Positions 46,442 to 54,845 of a stretch of 64,000 nt of DNA are shown here, in pieces. Both the position numbers and the translations under genes were made by a program. The notes under the pieces are model-generated. The model was not told where the DNA came from, did not search any database, and saw nothing but the letters and a program-made list of their open reading frames with translations. Within the stretch, counting starts at the first letter, position 1, and every line of letters starts with the position of its first letter. Origin of the DNA: Flavobacterium sp. Root186 (GTDB taxonomy: Bacteria > Bacteroidota > Bacteroidia > Flavobacteriales > Flavobacteriaceae); contig NZ_LMHW01000010.1 of NCBI RefSeq assembly GCF_001428525.1, positions 1,177,166 to 1,241,165 on the forward strand, read 5' to 3'.

Positions 46442-46471
46442 CAAATATACCAATTATTGGTATGTTTTCAA
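46442..46471 (-). promoter_or_regulatory. Promoter and autoregulatory operator of parDE
   Basis: On the minus strand TTG (46471-46469) and TATATTTG (46449-46442) are spaced by 19 bases, a perfect Bacteroidota promoter. A perfect 17-bp palindrome ATACCAAT-T-ATTGGTAT (46447-46463) overlaps the -7 box and spacer, a natural place for ParD to repress. The start codon follows only 16 bases after the -7 box. Confidence 0.8.
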
Positions 46472-46484
46472 AAAAAAGAGCCAT

Positions 46485-46607
46485 CGGTTCGGCTCATATT
46501 GCAGGTACGGATTTCAATCCGATTCAAAAATAAAATAAGAAAGAAATTAAAAGAGCCGTAGGTTCGTGACATTTTATTTATTATGAATGTGACAGAACCT
46601 ACGAAAC
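46485..46607. repeat. Inverted repeats upstream of parDE
   Basis: gagcc/ggctc near 46481-46497 and cgtaggttc/gaacctacg (about 46556-46564 and 46599-46607) form hairpins between the parD promoter and the next gene. They resemble dispersed palindromes and may end transcription of the amidohydrolase gene, although there is no T-run. Confidence 0.45.
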
Positions 46608-46654
46608 TTTATGAAGAAGTTTAATTTGCAGCAGATTAAAAATACAATCTTTAA

Positions 46655-47851
46655 TTAAAACAAATACCTTTTATTATTAGCACTCATAAACAGAGGAAAA
46701 TGCGTGCTTAAATTCCTTTGGCCAACGGCAACGACTTTTAACTCAGCATTTTCTTTTGCAACCATAAAATAGTCTGTTCCAAATAAAACCCGCTCTGGGT
46801 GAATAAGATTTTTTTTCAAATCTTCAGATAACTTTATCATACAATTTTCATCGCATAACGAATAAGAAATATCTGTAAACGTATTAGGGTATTTTTTAAT
46901 CAGGATTTTTAGTTTAATAGTTTCATACCATGATTCTGTATTTTCTTCCAGTTTGTATGCTGCTTCGAACAATTTTTTCGTATCTGTTTTTTTTGATCCC
47001 AATATTTCGATATCCCCGCCCATATGTGCAATGCAAAGCTTTAATTCAGGATATTTATCTAAAACAGGTATATAATTTTCAGGATGAGAAAAAAGGTTAC
47101 ATGCTCTTGCATTTTCCCGAAATGATTTATCTGAAGCATTTTTGTAAACAGCAATACGTTTTTTAATTTTTGGCATTAAAGGATGATTTGGATCTACTGA
47201 TGTAGGATTATCAGGAATAACCGACCAGACATTTTTACCTAAATAATAACTGCCGCCACGTGTACAATGTGTCATAACAGGAATGTTATTTTTTTCGGCA
47301 TATTGATAAAGACTGTCTAATCGCGCATCAAAAGGAAAAAAGCCATTTGCTGGATATAATTTAATTCCAACAAAAGTTTTACTTTCAATTGCTTTTTTAA
47401 GATTTTCGAGGTTTTTAATATCCGGATTTCTAGGATCTATGCCATAAAAAGGAAATAATATATTCGGGTAAGTTTTTTTTAATTTGTAGATGTCCTGTAT
47501 TTGCGAGTTAAAATCTTTTTCGGGTTTTTTGTCAGGATCACTCATATAATCCATATCAATTGTAAGCGCGACTATTTTTATTCCGCTGTATTCAGAATTA
47601 TCATAAGCTCCTTTCAAGTCGAGAAAGACTTCTTCTTGTGAAGCCATAACACCAATTTTTAGGAATTGTAAAATCCTTTTAGGGATTAAGTTTCCCAATT
47701 TTGTAATTAACCAGGAGACAGGTCGGGTTAATATTAACCATTTAAGAAACGTAGAAGCTCCGTCTCCAAGTTTGGCAGCTACCTGTAAAAAGTCTTTCGG
47801 GGCACATTTTCCTGTAAAGATGTGCGAATGAATGTTGTATATATCGTTCAT
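46655..47851 (-). CDS. Amidohydrolase (metal-dependent TIM-barrel hydrolase, PF04909-like)
   Basis: A 398-aa cytoplasmic protein with the amidohydrolase-2 layout: N-terminal metal motif NIHSHIF, GIKLYPANGFFPFD, MTHCTRGG, CIAHMGGDIE and the late Asp in LFGTDYFM. Members cleave C-N or C-C bonds of varied small substrates or act as decarboxylases, so the reaction here is unknown. The gene begins 12 bases after the end of the upstream membrane protein gene, so the two form an operon. A hydrophobic segment near residues 35-50 is part of the loop region and not a clear membrane segment. Confidence 0.75.
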   Translation of the reverse strand: MNDIYNIHSHIFTGKCAPKDFLQVAAKLGDGASTFLKWLILTRPVSWLITKLGNLIPKRILQFLKIGVMASQEEVFLDLKGAYDNSEYSGIKIVALTIDMDYMSDPDKKPEKDFNSQIQDIYKLKKTYPNILFPFYGIDPRNPDIKNLENLKKAIESKTFVGIKLYPANGFFPFDARLDSLYQYAEKNNIPVMTHCTRGGSYYLGKNVWSVIPDNPTSVDPNHPLMPKIKKRIAVYKNASDKSFRENARACNLFSHPENYIPVLDKYPELKLCIAHMGGDIEILGSKKTDTKKLFEAAYKLEENTESWYETIKLKILIKKYPNTFTDISYSLCDENCMIKLSEDLKKNLIHPERVLFGTDYFMVAKENAELKVVAVGQRNLSTHFPLFMSANNKRYLF

Positions 47852-47863
47852 GATTGTATGATT

Positions 47864-48832
47864 TTAGGATGGTTTTATTCCGGCTCTTCTAATATTAATT
47901 GCTTTTACCATAACTTCAAACCAAAAAGGCGCTCCAAAGCTGAGGGCAAATGCTGAAATTATAATTCCACAAATCCACCACAAAAGCATTGGACCAATCT
48001 TTTCTTCTTTTGATTTTAAAAAATCAGAATTATACCCAATTGGAAGAGAGCTATCTTCTATTTCAGTAATTACTGATTTGATGCTTTCTATATTTTTAGT
48101 AATATCAACTGAATCAATTTTTTGAGCATTAATCTTATTTTCAAGTGCCTTTTTTTCGGCTATTAACACAAGATCTTTGCGATACTTGTCATCAGAATTT
48201 AATTTTTTAATTAGAGTAATAGAATCAACATTCAGCGCCAGGCAAACTAAGAAACTTATAATAAGTAAACTTCTTTTCGTTTTTGTTTTATACCAGCCGC
48301 TTACTCTTTCCATATAGTCATCAAACCATTTTGAAATTGCCTTTTTTAAATCAGGATGGTTTTCTGTTTTCTCAAAGAATGCCCTTAAATAACTTTTTAA
48401 TGGACTGTAGTTCATTTGATCAAGTCCTTTTTTAAATCTCTTATAAGGATCTTCAATACGTTCTTCGACTAGCTTAACATCTACTAAATTTGTAGATCCT
48501 TTTGGATCAAAAATATTTTCAAATTTTGTGGTTTCAGATTGACTTCCAATAATATCAATCAAGGCATCAGCAAACATATCAGACGAAATGTATTGCGGGT
48601 AAGAATCTCTGTTTTTTTTAAGCTGATCGATGCTAAAGTGGCTGTATAAGCTGGCACCGTAGCTTTTGTTCACAGGATCGTTTAATAATTTAAGAATTGT
48701 TTCGTAAAGAAATCGGCCTCTTTTTTGGGTTTTATAGGAGTACCATTCAAAGAGTAACGAAACAAGAGTACTAAAGAGAAAGTAAAATAAACCTAACGCA
48801 ATTAGTATTTCCAGAATTTTAGATACTTGCAT
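47864..48832 (-). CDS. Membrane protein of unknown function, paired with the amidohydrolase
   Basis: A 322-aa protein with three clear membrane segments: residues about 8-30 (ILIALGLFYFLFSTLVSLLF), 188-206 (LLIISFLVCLALNV) and 280-302. The region between the first two is helical and probably cytoplasmic; a long charged helix lies between the second and third. The C-terminal motif SFGAPFWFEVMVKAINIRRAGIKPS is striking and recurs, to my recollection, in hypothetical membrane proteins of many bacteria, but I know of no function. It is first in a two-gene operon with the amidohydrolase (12-base gap). Confidence 0.7.
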   Translation of the reverse strand: MQVSKILEILIALGLFYFLFSTLVSLLFEWYSYKTQKRGRFLYETILKLLNDPVNKSYGASLYSHFSIDQLKKNRDSYPQYISSDMFADALIDIIGSQSETTKFENIFDPKGSTNLVDVKLVEERIEDPYKRFKKGLDQMNYSPLKSYLRAFFEKTENHPDLKKAISKWFDDYMERVSGWYKTKTKRSLLIISFLVCLALNVDSITLIKKLNSDDKYRKDLVLIAEKKALENKINAQKIDSVDITKNIESIKSVITEIEDSSLPIGYNSDFLKSKEEKIGPMLLWWICGIIISAFALSFGAPFWFEVMVKAINIRRAGIKPS

Positions 48833-49189
48833 AGATAATTTGTTTTTGGTTAAAAATAGGTGAAAGCAATTTGGTTAGTAAGAAAAACCATCGCTAATTT
48901 ATTTAAACAATTGTTAAATAATTATTTGTAAGGTAATTATTTCACTTTGTCGAACCTAATTTGTTGTTTGGCGATTAATTTACGAATGAAAAATACTACA
49001 TTGGTAAAAATGTTAACATTAAAATGGAATTATAATTAATTGTTTGTTTTTTAATTGTTAAAATGGTTAAAATTGGCAAAAGAATTTAAAAGATGGATCA
49101 GAGATGCTTTAGGTTAGGCGCATCAATACTACAACGGATTCAATACCTGGAATTTCAGAATTAATTATACGAAATTGAAAAGGGTTTAT
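48833..49189. other. Gene-free gap with a possible coding remnant
   Basis: This 357-base stretch contains no intact gene. On the plus strand, a frame around 49082-49160 reads LAKEFKRWIRDALG, a stop, then AHQYYNGFNTWNFRINYT, which looks protein-like and could be a decayed gene, but I cannot identify it. Confidence 0.3.
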
Positions 49190-49591
49190 TTATTGAACCT
49201 TATTTTTTATCGTTTTTATTTCCAGAAATACAAGACAGGCTATAACAACGATTTCTCCTAAAAAGTAAACAATACCAAAAACAGAAATACTATTATAATG
49301 ATATAGTAAAATGCCAAATGTCAAAATACAATAGAGTATGTTTGCTGTGCAGATTATTTTTAAATATAATTTCCAATTATTTTTTGCTAGAAAAAAGCAG
49401 GTAAGAGAGTAAATTGAAAAAAGGAGTGCCAGTAATGAAAGATATTCTAAAATGGTTTTTGATAAGTCAAAATAAGAATTGAAAGTTCTGAGAACGAGAA
49501 AAAGTAATGTGAATGTAAGTAATGCCCCAACAGCATCTATTAGAAAAATGTTTTTTGGTTTTGCTATAAATTGTAGGATACTTTCTTTCAT
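49190..49591 (-). CDS. Small four-helix membrane protein of unknown function
   Basis: A 133-aa hydrophobic protein with four predicted membrane segments (about 15-34, 43-66, 73-95 and 103-126). No motif is recognised. Its ATG follows immediately after the stop codon of the upstream gene with no gap, so it is translationally coupled to the Coq4-like protein. That coupling suggests a joint role at the membrane, but the function is unknown. Confidence 0.6.
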   Translation of the reverse strand: MKESILQFIAKPKNIFLIDAVGALLTFTLLFLVLRTFNSYFDLSKTILEYLSLLALLFSIYSLTCFFLAKNNWKLYLKIICTANILYCILTFGILLYHYNSISVFGIVYFLGEIVVIACLVFLEIKTIKNKVQ

Positions 49592-50065
49592 TTAATTTGT
49601 CATTTTTCTCCGTCCATATTCATTTTTTATATCTTTTAATTCTAATTCCATACAATTATCTAAAGTTAGAAAATGAATAGATTTTGTATTTTTCCCGTCT
49701 AGGTATTCTTTTAATAAGCTTTTCCATATTGTTGGATAAAATATACCTAAAGAAAAAAATATTAGACAAGGAAAAGTAAAGTTGCCATTGCCAATTAAAT
49801 AAGCTTGCATTCTAATTTCATCTTTCATTATCATTTCATATTCTAAAACGATATGTTTTAGATCATGATTTTCAAATTTCGGAATTAATCTATATTGTTT
49901 ACTGTCGAGCATTTTAGCAACTTCTCGACCAACAGTTCCATGTTGTAAAGTTCTTAAATGATTTAGTTTTGGAGTTAAATGGTTTTTTCCATGAATGAAT
50001 TCTAAAAGCCATATAATACCTCCTGTTACTTTTAAATCTTTTAATTTCTGAATTATGTTAATCAT
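49592..50065 (-). CDS. Coq4-like motif protein
   Basis: A 157-aa protein whose centre contains HDLKH, then 11 residues, then Glu (from NHDLKHIVLEYEMIMKDE), which fits exactly the HDxxHx11E Zn motif of Coq4, a protein that organises ubiquinone synthesis. The surroundings (PKFENHDLKH, then MQAYLIGNGNFTFPCLIF and a hydrophobic helix) also look like the Coq4 core, although the protein is shorter than mitochondrial Coq4. The finding is odd because Bacteroidota normally use menaquinone. It is coupled to the small membrane protein downstream; a secreted lipoprotein gene lies upstream. The family call is from motif recall, not from a search. Confidence 0.6.
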   Translation of the reverse strand: MINIIQKLKDLKVTGGIIWLLEFIHGKNHLTPKLNHLRTLQHGTVGREVAKMLDSKQYRLIPKFENHDLKHIVLEYEMIMKDEIRMQAYLIGNGNFTFPCLIFFSLGIFYPTIWKSLLKEYLDGKNTKSIHFLTLDNCMELELKDIKNEYGRRKMTN

Positions 50066-50101
50066 TTAAAATTTAAACTGTTTTTGTCAATATTGAAATC
50101 A

Positions 50102-50617
50102 TTATTTGGCTATCCATGTTTTATTTTCAGAAGTAGTAATAGATGTGATCAAATATCCTTTTAAAATTACTTTTTTGATAATACTGTTACTAGAATCGCA
50201 ATCAGAATCTCGTTCAAAAGTATAAAGCTTGTGCAGCAATAGTTCTTTTTCAGGAATTTTTTTCTCACTTGGAAGATTAATGCAATTACCAAATGCCAGA
50301 ACATCGAGTTCTAAAGAATCAGAAACATATTTTCTTACTGACACCAATATTTTTTCTCCTTTAAAGTCTAACTCATATGATTTATAATGCTCACAATCGC
50401 GAATGTTTGTCGGACTTTTAAATGAAGTTTTCTCATAATATTCATATCTGTCAATGATTTTGGCACTTATTGTTTCGATATTACTATAAAATACGTACTC
50501 TTTTTTTAAATTTTCTAATTGAAAGATATTACTTGGAATAGGTACCAATTTGCATTCTCTTTCGCATGATAAAAATGAAATTGTAATTAATGAAAAAAGT
50601 ATTGATTTTTTTATCAT
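50102..50617 (-). CDS. Lipoprotein of unknown function
   Basis: A 171-aa exported lipoprotein with signal MIKKSILFSLITISFLSC (lipobox FLSC). The mature part has seven cysteines, some in pairs (CERECKL, NIRDCEHYK, AFGNCINL, SDCDSSN), and alternating hydrophobic strands. I do not recognise a domain. It is the first of three closely spaced minus-strand genes, 36 bases before the Coq4-like gene, and may be part of their operon. Confidence 0.65.
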   Translation of the reverse strand: MIKKSILFSLITISFLSCERECKLVPIPSNIFQLENLKKEYVFYSNIETISAKIIDRYEYYEKTSFKSPTNIRDCEHYKSYELDFKGEKILVSVRKYVSDSLELDVLAFGNCINLPSEKKIPEKELLLHKLYTFERDSDCDSSNSIIKKVILKGYLITSITTSENKTWIAK

Positions 50618-50775
50618 TTTAAATAACCCCAGTTAATTTGTTTCTTCTGCTAAAATATGATTTTAAAATAATCTATGTTTAAAAGCTAAAACTTATTTTT
50701 TTAAACCTAATTTTCTATATAAATCAAAAAAAATATTTCCCCACTCAACACCCCAACAAATAAATTCTGATTTTG

Positions 50776-50783
50776 TATATTTG
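50776..50783 (+). promoter_or_regulatory. Putative -7 promoter element of pyrR-pyrB
   Basis: TATATTTG followed by CCC fits TAnnTTTG, 24 bases before the pyrR ATG. No TTG at -33. Confidence 0.5.
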
Positions 50784-50807
50784 CCCAACCAAACATTATA
50801 ATTACTT

Positions 50808-51347
50808 ATGAGCCAAAAAGTATTACTTAATTCAAAAGAAGTTACTATCATACTCCATCGTTTGGCTTGTCAGTTAATCGAAAAACATCTTGATTTCTCT
50901 GATACAATTTTAATCGGGATTCAGCCGAGAGGTGTTTATTTGGCTGAACGTTTAAAACAAATTTTAGAGAACGAATATCAAACTCCTGAAATTTCACTGG
51001 GATATCTGGATATTACTTTTTTTAGAGATGATTTCCGCAGAACAGATAAACCGCTTGAAGCCAATAAAACTCAAATAAATTTTATAGTCGAAGACAAAAA
51101 AGTCATTTTTATTGATGACGTTTTGTTTACCGGAAGAAGTATTCGTTCTGCATTAACTGCAATTCAATCTTTTGGAAGACCTTCAGAAATTGAATTGTTA
51201 GTATTAATCGACAGACGTTTCAGTCGTAATTTACCAATTCAGCCGGATTACAGAGGCCGTCAGGTGGATGCAATTAATGGCGAAAAAGTAAAAGTGAGCT
51301 GGAAAGAAAATGATGGTGAAGATGTGGTTCACCTAGTGACAAATTAG
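50808..51347 (+). CDS. pyrR: PyrR-type bifunctional regulator/uracil phosphoribosyltransferase
   Basis: A 179-aa type I phosphoribosyltransferase. The PRPP loop is VIFIDDVLFTGRSIRSAL (about 102-119), and the N-terminal LNSKEVTIILHRLACQLIE and IGIQPRGVYLAERL match PyrR. PyrR proteins have uracil phosphoribosyltransferase activity and in Firmicutes bind pyr mRNA leaders; whether they regulate RNA in Bacteroidota is unclear. pyrB follows 96 bases downstream, in the same pathway. I see no PyrR-binding hairpin of the Bacillus consensus type. Confidence 0.93.
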   Translation: MSQKVLLNSKEVTIILHRLACQLIEKHLDFSDTILIGIQPRGVYLAERLKQILENEYQTPEISLGYLDITFFRDDFRRTDKPLEANKTQINFIVEDKKVIFIDDVLFTGRSIRSALTAIQSFGRPSEIELLVLIDRRFSRNLPIQPDYRGRQVDAINGEKVKVSWKENDGEDVVHLVTN

Positions 51348-51348
51348 T

Positions 51349-51395
51349 TTAATCGGTTAACCGGTTAATTGTTTAATCGGAAGGAACGATTAAAC
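51349..51395 (+). other. Palindromes between pyrR and pyrB
   Basis: ttaaccggttaa-type palindrome at about 51357-51368 and a perfect 9-bp stem gtttaatcg/cgattaaac (51371-51379 and 51387-51395) with a 7-base loop. They could modulate the pyrR-pyrB transcript; no terminator T-run follows. Inference only. Confidence 0.45.
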
Positions 51396-51443
51396 GATTC
51401 AACAAATTAACGATTCAACAGAAAAAACAATTAAACATTAAAG

Positions 51444-52370
51444 ATGAAAGAATTAAGCGTAAATCATTTATTAGGAATAAAATACATCAATGAGAATGAT
51501 ATTAACCTGATTTTTGAAACGGCAGATCATTTTAAAGAAGTCATTAACCGACCAATTAAAAAAGTTCCTTCATTACGAGATATTACCATTGCCAATATTT
51601 TCTTCGAAAACAGTACGAGAACCAAACTTTCCTTTGAATTAGCGCAGAAACGTTTATCTGCTGATGTTATTAGTTTTTCTGCAGCGCAGTCATCGGTTAA
51701 AAAAGGAGAAACCCTGATTGATACTGTAAATAATATCCTTTCGATGAAAGTTGATATGGTTGTAATGCGCCACTCTAATCCCGGAGCGGCTTATTTTTTA
51801 TCTAAAAATGTCAAAGCCAGTATCGTAAACGCCGGAGACGGAGCACACGAACACCCAACTCAGGCTTTGTTAGACAGTTATTCTATCAGAGAAAAACTAG
51901 GTGATGTTGCCGGAAAAAAAGTAGTTATTGTAGGTGATATTCTGCATTCGAGAGTTGCCTTATCCAATATATATGCTTTGCAGATGCAAGGTGCAGAAGT
52001 AAAAGTCTGCGGACCAAAAACACTGATTCCGAGATATATTGAATCACTTGGTGTTACGGTCGAGCCAAATTTACGTAAAGCCTTAGAATGGTGTGATGTT
52101 GCGAATATGCTTCGTGTGCAAAACGAACGTATGGATGTAAACTTCTTTCCATCGACACGCGAATACGCACAGCAATACGGAGTTGATAAACCGCTTTTGG
52201 ATTCTCTTGGAAAAGAAATCGTAATCATGCACCCGGGACCAATCAATAGAGGAGTTGAGATTACTTCTGAAGTGGCTGATTCTGATCATTCAGTTATCTT
52301 AAATCAGGTTGAGAATGGTGTTGCGATTAGAATGGCGGTTATTTATCTTTTGGCTTCTAAAATTCAGTAA
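51444..52370 (+). CDS. pyrB: Aspartate carbamoyltransferase catalytic subunit
   Basis: PyrB makes N-carbamoyl-aspartate from carbamoyl phosphate and aspartate in pyrimidine synthesis. The 308-aa length is standard. Carbamoyl-phosphate site FFENSTRTKLSFELAQKRL (STRT), GAHEHPTQALLD and C-terminal HPGPINRGVEI are conserved. pyrI is not present, as is normal outside enteric bacteria. The gene lies downstream of pyrR. Confidence 0.97.
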   Translation: MKELSVNHLLGIKYINENDINLIFETADHFKEVINRPIKKVPSLRDITIANIFFENSTRTKLSFELAQKRLSADVISFSAAQSSVKKGETLIDTVNNILSMKVDMVVMRHSNPGAAYFLSKNVKASIVNAGDGAHEHPTQALLDSYSIREKLGDVAGKKVVIVGDILHSRVALSNIYALQMQGAEVKVCGPKTLIPRYIESLGVTVEPNLRKALEWCDVANMLRVQNERMDVNFFPSTREYAQQYGVDKPLLDSLGKEIVIMHPGPINRGVEITSEVADSDHSVILNQVENGVAIRMAVIYLLASKIQ

Positions 52371-52424
52371 TATTTGTTTCAAATTTTAGGTTTTAGGTTC
52401 CAAGTTGTTGGAACTTGAATATCC

Positions 52425-52507
52425 CGATGTCACCCTGAGCGAAGTCGAAGGGCTTTATAAACAAACGTGCTTTGCAAACGCGGGCTTCGACTTCGCTCAG
52501 CCTGACA
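52425..52507. repeat. Dispersed palindrome with perfect 16-bp arms
   Basis: ctgagcgaagtcgaag (52435-52450) and its exact complement (52485-52500) form a perfect inverted repeat, nested in a larger pair of tttaggtt/aacctaaa tracts (52386-52410 and 52510-52532). The gap 52371-52607 contains no gene. Confidence 0.7.
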
Positions 52508-52607
52508 AACTTGAAACCTGAAACCTAAAACTTGAAACAACAAACAAAAAACTTCGTACCTTAGCGCTCTGAAAATCAATTTTTATATTAGCCCCACAAA
52601 TTATAAA

Positions 52608-52940
52608 ATGAAAGTAGATCAAAAAGGACATACCGTTACCATAAAAGATACACAAGGCGATTTTAATGGCTTTGTAGAAAAAGTAACGCAGCAGTTTAAA
52701 ACCTTTGAAAAACAAAATATTATAATCGATTTGTCATCAGATTCTGAGTTGACAGAAAATGATTTAAAAGTTTTTTTACCGCTGGTTAAGCTTCATAAAA
52801 AAGCAAAAAAATCGTTTGTAATTGTAGCTTCTGATCTTGATTTTAATGCTGTTTCAGATAAATTAGTCGTTGTTCCTTCTCTTTTAGAAGCACACGACAT
52901 TATCGAAATGGAAGAAATTGAAAGAGACTTAGGCTTTTAA
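52608..52940 (+). CDS. STAS-like small protein upstream of RNase Z
   Basis: A 110-aa cytoplasmic protein with alternating strands and helices in the order of a STAS fold: an N-terminal strand, then NIIIDLSS, a helix, KSFVIVAS and the final LVVVPSLLEAHDIIEMEEIERDLGF. The phosphorylatable Ser of anti-sigma antagonists is not clear. I regard it as a probable STAS-like protein of unknown partner. It lies 90 bases before rnz, and proteins in this position in Flavobacterium are sometimes called ribonuclease Z by transfer, which is not supported. Confidence 0.65.
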   Translation: MKVDQKGHTVTIKDTQGDFNGFVEKVTQQFKTFEKQNIIIDLSSDSELTENDLKVFLPLVKLHKKAKKSFVIVASDLDFNAVSDKLVVVPSLLEAHDIIEMEEIERDLGF

Positions 52941-53029
52941 TTGTAGATTTTAGAGTTCAGATTTTAGATTTTGAATGTTGAAATCTAAAAATGTATATTC
53001 AATCTAAAATCTAAAATCAACAATCTAAA

Positions 53030-53935
53030 ATGAAGCTTACAATACTTGGCTGTTATGCCGCAACTCCCAGAACACTTACTAATCCGACTTCGCAGGTTTT
53101 AGAAATTAAAAATCGTTTGTTTTTAATTGATTGTGGAGAAGGAACTCAGGTTCAGCTTCGAAAGAATAAGATTAAATTTTCAAAAATTAATCACATTTTT
53201 ATTTCGCATCTTCACGGAGATCATCTTTATGGATTAATTGGAACCATTTCGACTTTTTCTCTTTTGGGAAGAACGACCGATTTGCATATTTACGGTCCAA
53301 AAGGAATTAAAGAACTAATCCTTCTTCAATTAAAACTGACTGAATCCTGGACAACGTATAATTTGTTTTTCCACGAATTAGAGTCGAAGGAAAGCGAGGT
53401 TATTTTTGAAGATAATCGTGTCATTGTAAAAACGATTCCGCTGAAACATCGTGTTTACACAAATGGTTATTTATTTCAGGAAAAACCTGGAGAAAGAAAG
53501 TTAAATGTCGAAGCAGCTCAGCATTATGATATTCATACGGCTTATTATCAAAAAATAAAAAACGGAGGAAATGTTACGCTGGATGACGGAACTGTAATTG
53601 AGAATGAAAAGTTATCTTTTGACCCAATTCCGGCAATGAGTTATGCTTTTTGTTCGGATACGGTTTATAATGAAGATGTCATCCCGATTATAGAGAATGC
53701 AGATGTTTTATATCATGAATCTACTTTTTTAGAGACTGAAGCTCAATTGGCACAAAAAACATTGCATTCTACAGCAAAAGAAGCAGCTACAATCGCCTTA
53801 AAAGCCAATGTGAAGCATTTGGTTTTAGGACATTATTCAACCCGCTACGACGGAATTGAGCGTTTTAAAGAAGAAGCCCAAGAAATTTTCCCAAATGTTC
53901 TTTTGGGCGACGATGGACTTAGCTTTGAATTTTAA
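53030..53935 (+). CDS. rnz: Ribonuclease Z
   Basis: RNase Z cleaves tRNA precursors at the 3' end. The 301-aa protein opens MKLTILGCYAATPR and carries the metal motif HLHGDH (H60, H62, D64, H65), the segment FDPIPAMSYAFCSDTVY, STFLETE, HSTAKEAATIA and the late LGHYSTRY, as in the short RNase Z family. It is downstream of the STAS-like gene and upstream of pdxH, all on the plus strand. Confidence 0.96.
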   Translation: MKLTILGCYAATPRTLTNPTSQVLEIKNRLFLIDCGEGTQVQLRKNKIKFSKINHIFISHLHGDHLYGLIGTISTFSLLGRTTDLHIYGPKGIKELILLQLKLTESWTTYNLFFHELESKESEVIFEDNRVIVKTIPLKHRVYTNGYLFQEKPGERKLNVEAAQHYDIHTAYYQKIKNGGNVTLDDGTVIENEKLSFDPIPAMSYAFCSDTVYNEDVIPIIENADVLYHESTFLETEAQLAQKTLHSTAKEAATIALKANVKHLVLGHYSTRYDGIERFKEEAQEIFPNVLLGDDGLSFEF

Positions 53936-53940
53936 TTTAA

Positions 53941-54020
53941 AGGCTCTAAGGTGCTGAGATACTAAGATTCTAAGTTTTTCTTTTTTTGAAACTTGAAACT
54001 AGAAACAAAATAAACTAAAA
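53941..54020. repeat. Dispersed intergenic tract (ctaag and gaaacttgaaac)
   Basis: Same pattern as 1-60: ggctctaaggtgctgagatactaag, then a T-run and gaaacttgaaac. No gene. Confidence 0.5.
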
Positions 54021-54029
54021 TCAACAATC

Positions 54030-54674
54030 ATGAACGATTTAAGCAATTATAGAAAATCTTACGAGAAGAGTGAATTATTAGAAACGAATATTCCCGAAGA
54101 TCCAATTAATCTTTTTAACCGCTGGTTTCATGAAGTGGAGGATTTTGGCGGAAGCGGCGAAGTAAACGCGATGACAATTTCGACAATTGGTTTGGACGGT
54201 TTTCCAAAGTCTCGTGTGGTTTTATTAAAGAAATTTTCTGAAGAGGGATTTATATTTTATACGAATTATGATTCAGAAAAAGGAAAAGCAATTACGGCGA
54301 ACCCAAACGTTTGTTTATCTTTTTTTTGGCAGGAAATGGAACGTCAGGTTATCATAAAAGGAATTGCGCAGAAAACTTCTGAAATTATTTCTGATAACTA
54401 TTTTGATTCCCGGCCAGACGGAAGTAAGCTTGGCGCGATTGTTTCTCATCAGAGTGAAGTTATTCCGTCGAGAATTTTTTTAGAAGAGAATTTAAAGAAA
54501 TTGGAAGCTGAATTTGAAGGAAAACCAATTCCAAGACCTGAGAATTGGGGCGGATTTATTGTAACGCCGCTGCAGGTAGAATTTTGGCAGGGAAGACCTA
54601 ACAGATTACACGACAGAATTCGCTATACAAGTCAGTCTGATTTTTCATGGAAGATAGATCGTTTATCGTCATAA
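54030..54674 (+). CDS. pdxH: Pyridoxamine 5'-phosphate oxidase
   Basis: PdxH oxidises pyridoxine or pyridoxamine 5'-phosphate to PLP with FMN. The length (214 aa) is standard. Typical segments are NDLSNYRKSYEKSELLE, MTISTIGLDGFPKSRVVLLK, NPNVCLSFFWQEMERQVIIKG, WGGFIVTPLQVEFWQGRPNRLHDR and the C-terminal basic tail. It stands alone between the repeat tract after rnz and a CAP-domain gene. Confidence 0.97.
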   Translation: MNDLSNYRKSYEKSELLETNIPEDPINLFNRWFHEVEDFGGSGEVNAMTISTIGLDGFPKSRVVLLKKFSEEGFIFYTNYDSEKGKAITANPNVCLSFFWQEMERQVIIKGIAQKTSEIISDNYFDSRPDGSKLGAIVSHQSEVIPSRIFLEENLKKLEAEFEGKPIPRPENWGGFIVTPLQVEFWQGRPNRLHDRIRYTSQSDFSWKIDRLSS

Positions 54675-54845
54675 TTGTAAGATTATTACATTATTTTGAA
54701 AAATTTTAATGCATTTCGTCGATTAATTTTGTAGTTTACCGACAAATTGAATACGTTTGGACAATAAAACAGAGAAAATTGTCACATAATAATTTTAAAG
54801 AATTTGCCCCAACATTTACTTTAAAGCATTAAACTACTACAGATT

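Noticed and set aside
51349..51395. PyrR-responsive attenuator
   Set aside because: Hairpins exist but no PyrR-binding consensus and no alternative terminator can be seen.
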